From Rotaria sordida (lineage: Eukaryota > Rotifera > Eurotatoria > Philodinida > Philodinidae): DNA of 64,000 nt. Below the pieces are notes generated by a model. The model worked only from the letters and a program-made list of their open reading frames with translations, was not told where the DNA came from and ran no database searches. The stretch is from NCBI GenBank assembly GCA_905250125.1, contig CAJNOL010000890.1:31000-94999 (forward strand), given 5' to 3'. The stretch's first letter is position 1, and each line of letters starts with the position of its first letter. Below are positions 61,028 to 64,000 of the stretch, one piece after another. The translations under genes and the position numbers were made by a program.

Positions 61028-62317
61028 TCAATGAATAATCTCGTTATGAATTTGTGTCAAGATAGCTTTTGTGGCATTAGCTGCTAGTTCCATGTCCAAT
61101 ACGCATTGTACATGATTATAATCTGCGCGAAAAATAAAACCAGCATTATCAGAATTACGAAGAAAAAGCTGTTGATTATCACGCCACCATTGAAGAGTTT
61201 CCTCTCCAGTGAGACCACCGCGAGGTCGTTTTTTGGTCGAATCCGGTACACTTACTACTAGCAAAGGTAGATTTCTATGAATCGTAGCATCCTTCGGCAG
61301 CTTTGATATATAATTCGGGATAGAATAGCAGTAGCGTAATTGATTTTCAAGCTTCTCTAACATGGTTTGCGTCATTAGAAGAGCAATGTAACCTGGATGC
61401 GAAGGACGAAAGAAATAACCGAAATCACCAACTCCGAAATAATCTAACAAGAATGAAACTGGTCTCAGCAAGCCCCAGGAAGCGGCACGAGCCATTATTC
61501 TACATATGAAACGTACACGATCCATATCTGCTACCACTGGACTTTCTCGTTCAAATACGGTGGACGGTGTTGGATCTAATAGAATAATACCTGCAACATC
61601 TTCTGGATATGTCAAATAATAGAGATGCACTAATAAACCTCCAAGTGATCCACCTATAAGAATAAATGGCTTTCGAAGTCTCGATTTCGTAAATACTTGT
61701 CGTAACAATAAGAGTTCACTTTCTAAATTTTCTGTATTGTAATCATTACGAGATTCAGAAGCACCGTATCCAGGAAAATCGAATGAAAATACTTCAACAG
61801 GCTCGTCCATAAATTCAACGAATTTCAAAAGCAATGGTTTGACATAATGCATACTAATACCCAGGCCACTTAAATAAATAATAGATGGAAGTTTTGATTC
61901 TGGTGCACGAAGATGTACCACATGTATAAGCTGATTATTAGGACCCCAAGGTTTCATTTCGTCGATTGGTGGATAGTATTTTTTTCGATCGCGAGCCTCG
62001 GCATATCGTTCATAGAACCGTCCGAATCCAGGAAGAATCCATAGAAGAAGAAACAAAATAAATACGGTCAGAATAATAGGTAAAACCAGGATAATCAAAA
62101 TTCCAATACATACAAAACTACAAAATGATGAATATGTTGTTGTCTTTGCTCGAAAACTCTTGGGTGTCTGCAAGACAGGATTTTCATACCATTTCAATTT
62201 CTTACAGATTTCTCGATATTTTTCACCTGAAGAATTAATATATTGTTTTTCTAGTTCATTGTGATCATTCATATTGTTTCTTTTCAATAATGTTTCTGCA
62301 TTCTCAGATGAGATCAT
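61028..62317 (-). CDS. Membrane-anchored alpha/beta hydrolase, single exon
   Basis: An intact frame of 429 aa. A cytosolic N-terminus is followed by a hydrophobic segment at about 66-97 (FVCIGILIILVLPIILTVFI and beyond), perhaps one long anchor or a hairpin. The alpha/beta hydrolase core has the oxyanion strand IIYLSGLGISMHYV, FSFDFPGYGASESR, the nucleophile elbow LIGGSLGGLL (Ser224), the acid strand IILLDPTPS (Asp248 candidate) and the C-terminal FRADYNHVQC (His402 candidate). The Ser-Asp-His triad is therefore complete in order. The enzyme could hydrolyse lipids or esters at a membrane; the substrate is unknown. An in-frame Met at residue 16 is an alternative start. It is intronless, and an old duplicate or transferred gene is possible. 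Confidence 0.87.
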   Translation of the reverse strand: MISSENAETLLKRNNMNDHNELEKQYINSSGEKYREICKKLKWYENPVLQTPKSFRAKTTTYSSFCSFVCIGILIILVLPIILTVFILFLLLWILPGFGRFYERYAEARDRKKYYPPIDEMKPWGPNNQLIHVVHLRAPESKLPSIIYLSGLGISMHYVKPLLLKFVEFMDEPVEVFSFDFPGYGASESRNDYNTENLESELLLLRQVFTKSRLRKPFILIGGSLGGLLVHLYYLTYPEDVAGIILLDPTPSTVFERESPVVADMDRVRFICRIMARAASWGLLRPVSFLLDYFGVGDFGYFFRPSHPGYIALLMTQTMLEKLENQLRYCYSIPNYISKLPKDATIHRNLPLLVVSVPDSTKKRPRGGLTGEETLQWWRDNQQLFLRNSDNAGFIFRADYNHVQCVLDMELAANATKAILTQIHNEIIH

Positions 62318-63523
62318 GATATAAACAGAACATGTTTTTTTTTTATTCCATTATCGCAGCATATTACTATCATGACAGTAATTGTTATTCCATTGGTTAT
62401 CTTATCGGAAGCGATAAAAGAGTTATATAGAGGGTGTGCGCAGTCGAACAGAATAACAAGACAAATTATTGAGTTTTTTTTCACGCTGCTGCTTATCAGT
62501 GCTTACTGTTAATGCTATAGTGCATTTCTGATCAACACCTATATGGTCTTGAGCAAAAGTGAATCAATATGAATAAAATAGATTTCTGCATATTATGTAA
62601 AAAATGAATAAATTTAATTTTCTATCGACAGCAATTGATGTGCTCAAAAAAGCGCAAAAAAAAGAGTTTCATCCAATTATACAAAGCATTTGAAGCAAAC
62701 AGAAACTACTAAGAATTTTATCAATAGGTATAAGTTTGGAGTGTAGTTGGAATGAGTATGGACACCCACATTCAACATCTAAATTATAGTAAAAAAAAGA
62801 ATAAATGCAGACAAAAAAAATTTTTTATAATGATTCACTGGACAGATTGTCTCTTATGAAATTTAGTTCAAGGGATCCAATTCCTCAGATGAATGAGTTG
62901 ATAAAGAATCTAATCGGATTTTCTAAGATCGTTTATACTTTATTTATTAAGACACAAATATCGAAATAATTTATTCTTTCTATTTAAGTAAAAAAACACA
63001 TTACTTTCTGACATAAAAATTGTTTCTAACAATCAACGATCAATAAAGTTCTGTTTTTGTTTTTGAAGATGTTTTAGTATGTTAGATAGTGAATCAATAG
63101 GTCTTGCAATTTCTTCGAATAAACGAACTGAATGTCGAGAAAGAAAGAAATCCCGCTCAATATGACGTTCGACGTTGCTTGTATTGTGTCTCTCTCATTG
63201 GTTGCATATGTAAACACATATTCATATATATGAACATGAAAATCAATCATATGAAGCAGGAAAATTGAAAATAATTTAATTCAAATTAAGATTTCTTCTA
63301 TCAGAAAATGTTACATTCATATTTATATACACATCCTAACTTTTAAAAATCGATAAAAATCGAAATTACAACTTTTCATATGCAGAACAGAAGAAAAGCA
63401 TACTTGATGCGTCTTTTTTTTTTCTTCTCTTGCTGCCGAATTTTCTCATCTCGAGCTTTATTGATTCATATTATGATATAGAATGACATGATTAATAATT
63501 AACTATTCCAATTCAACTGAATA
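62318..63523. other. Intergenic region at the right side
   Basis: Probable promoter of the hydrolase gene just above 62318. A degenerate TGTGGG-type site (GAGTATGGACACCCACATT, about 62754-62772) is present. No gene supported. Confidence 0.5.
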
Positions 63524-64000
63524 ATGTCATCGTTTGATATAAATGATTTTTCGATACCTATTGATTATCATATGAATTTTAAAACATACAAATCAAACAG
63601 TAGTGTCATCGTCTTTGATATTCACAATAAGCATGAAAATATCGATGTGTCCGATAGTGATTTACTTTAGCATTGTCGTGAATTTATAAACAAAGCTAAT
63701 GGGAATCATTTAATAACTGATGGTGTTACCGAATGGACTATAACTTTCAATTAATGATTAGGCACAGTACTCTATCGAAACAAGATTCTTATTATTGGTA
63801 ATAATTACGAACGTGGTTTTGCAAATCTTGCAAAACAGAAAATTCAGACTCATTGTCGCTCTTTGAAAGATAAATTCAAGATAGTAGAAGGCATACCAAT
63901 AAATGGCTATGACTGCTTGCAGATCTTTAAGGTTGGTCGTAAAAATGTCGAAAAAAAAATATCGAAGAGGAATAATGTCGAAAAAATAATATCAACAGAA
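63524..64000 (+). pseudogene. Partial, broken coding sequence running off the window
   Basis: From the ATG at 63524 a single frame reads MSSFDINDFSIPIDYHMNF and continues to the window edge in good protein-like sequence (HCREFINKANGNHLITDG, then NNYERGFANLAKQKIQTHC). Three stops interrupt it: TAG at 63668-63670 and adjacent TAA-TGA at 63752-63757. Because sequence on both sides stays in the same frame, I infer a decaying gene. No domain is recognised. The 3' part is outside the window, so the full length is unknown. Confidence 0.5.

Overview
The window looks like a piece of an animal nuclear genome, most probably a bdelloid rotifer (Adineta/Rotaria type). I infer this from several things together: AT-rich DNA; genes broken by very short GT-AG introns (about 48-80 bp, with a few large exceptions); genes on both strands with no operon layout; families known to be abundant in bdelloids (rhodopsin-type GPCR, DEG/ENaC channel, LamG-like lectins, F-box proteins, a C/H-rich finger family, a SecA-like ATPase); several genes of bacterial or fungal flavour; and many short fold-back sequences built from TGTGGG, which is the telomeric repeat unit reported for bdelloids. 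The species cannot be fixed from the sequence alone.

Layout. 1341-3263 (+): six-exon amino-acid/GABA-type permease. 6439-8842 (-): five-exon type II membrane protein with two LamG-like domains. 9765-12060 (-): four-exon DEG/ENaC channel. 13588-14476 (-): secreted lysozyme-like protein with cysteine modules. 15952-16953 (+): APH-like kinase. 18579-19869 (+): eight-exon C/H-rich finger protein. 21201-21752: fold-back element. 22693-23694 (+): eight-exon neuronal-calcium-sensor-like EF-hand protein. 25852-26967 (+): F-box protein. 29810-30628 (-): GST-like pseudogene. 30864-31504 (+): broken coding fragment interrupted by TGTGGG fold-backs. 31934-34112: nested inverted-repeat element. 34363-34556: assembly gap with duplicated edges. 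34928-35899 (+): GPCR. 38208-39134 (-): GT8 glycosyltransferase. 41665-42091 (+): phospholipase-A2-like pseudogene. 43767-51646 (-): a six-exon, 1599-codon SecA-like ATPase gene whose third intron holds two unrelated DNA transposons. 52725-54932: large element with CGTATACG-rich ends. 54942-55922: TA-flanked, almost fully palindromic element. 56090-58730 (-): coiled-coil pseudogene. 61028-62317 (-): membrane-anchored alpha/beta hydrolase. 63524-64000 (+): start of a broken gene running off the edge.

The genes do not form one pathway. They read as an accessory-rich eukaryotic region: membrane and sensory proteins, candidate horizontally acquired enzymes, several decaying genes and much non-autonomous transposon DNA. 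The two observations I rate highest are (1) at least 14 tiny fold-back sequences with G-rich left arms and C-rich right arms made of the bdelloid telomere-like unit TGTGGG, and (2) the eukaryotic SecA-like ATPase with long N- and C-terminal extensions and an intron enlarged by two transposons.
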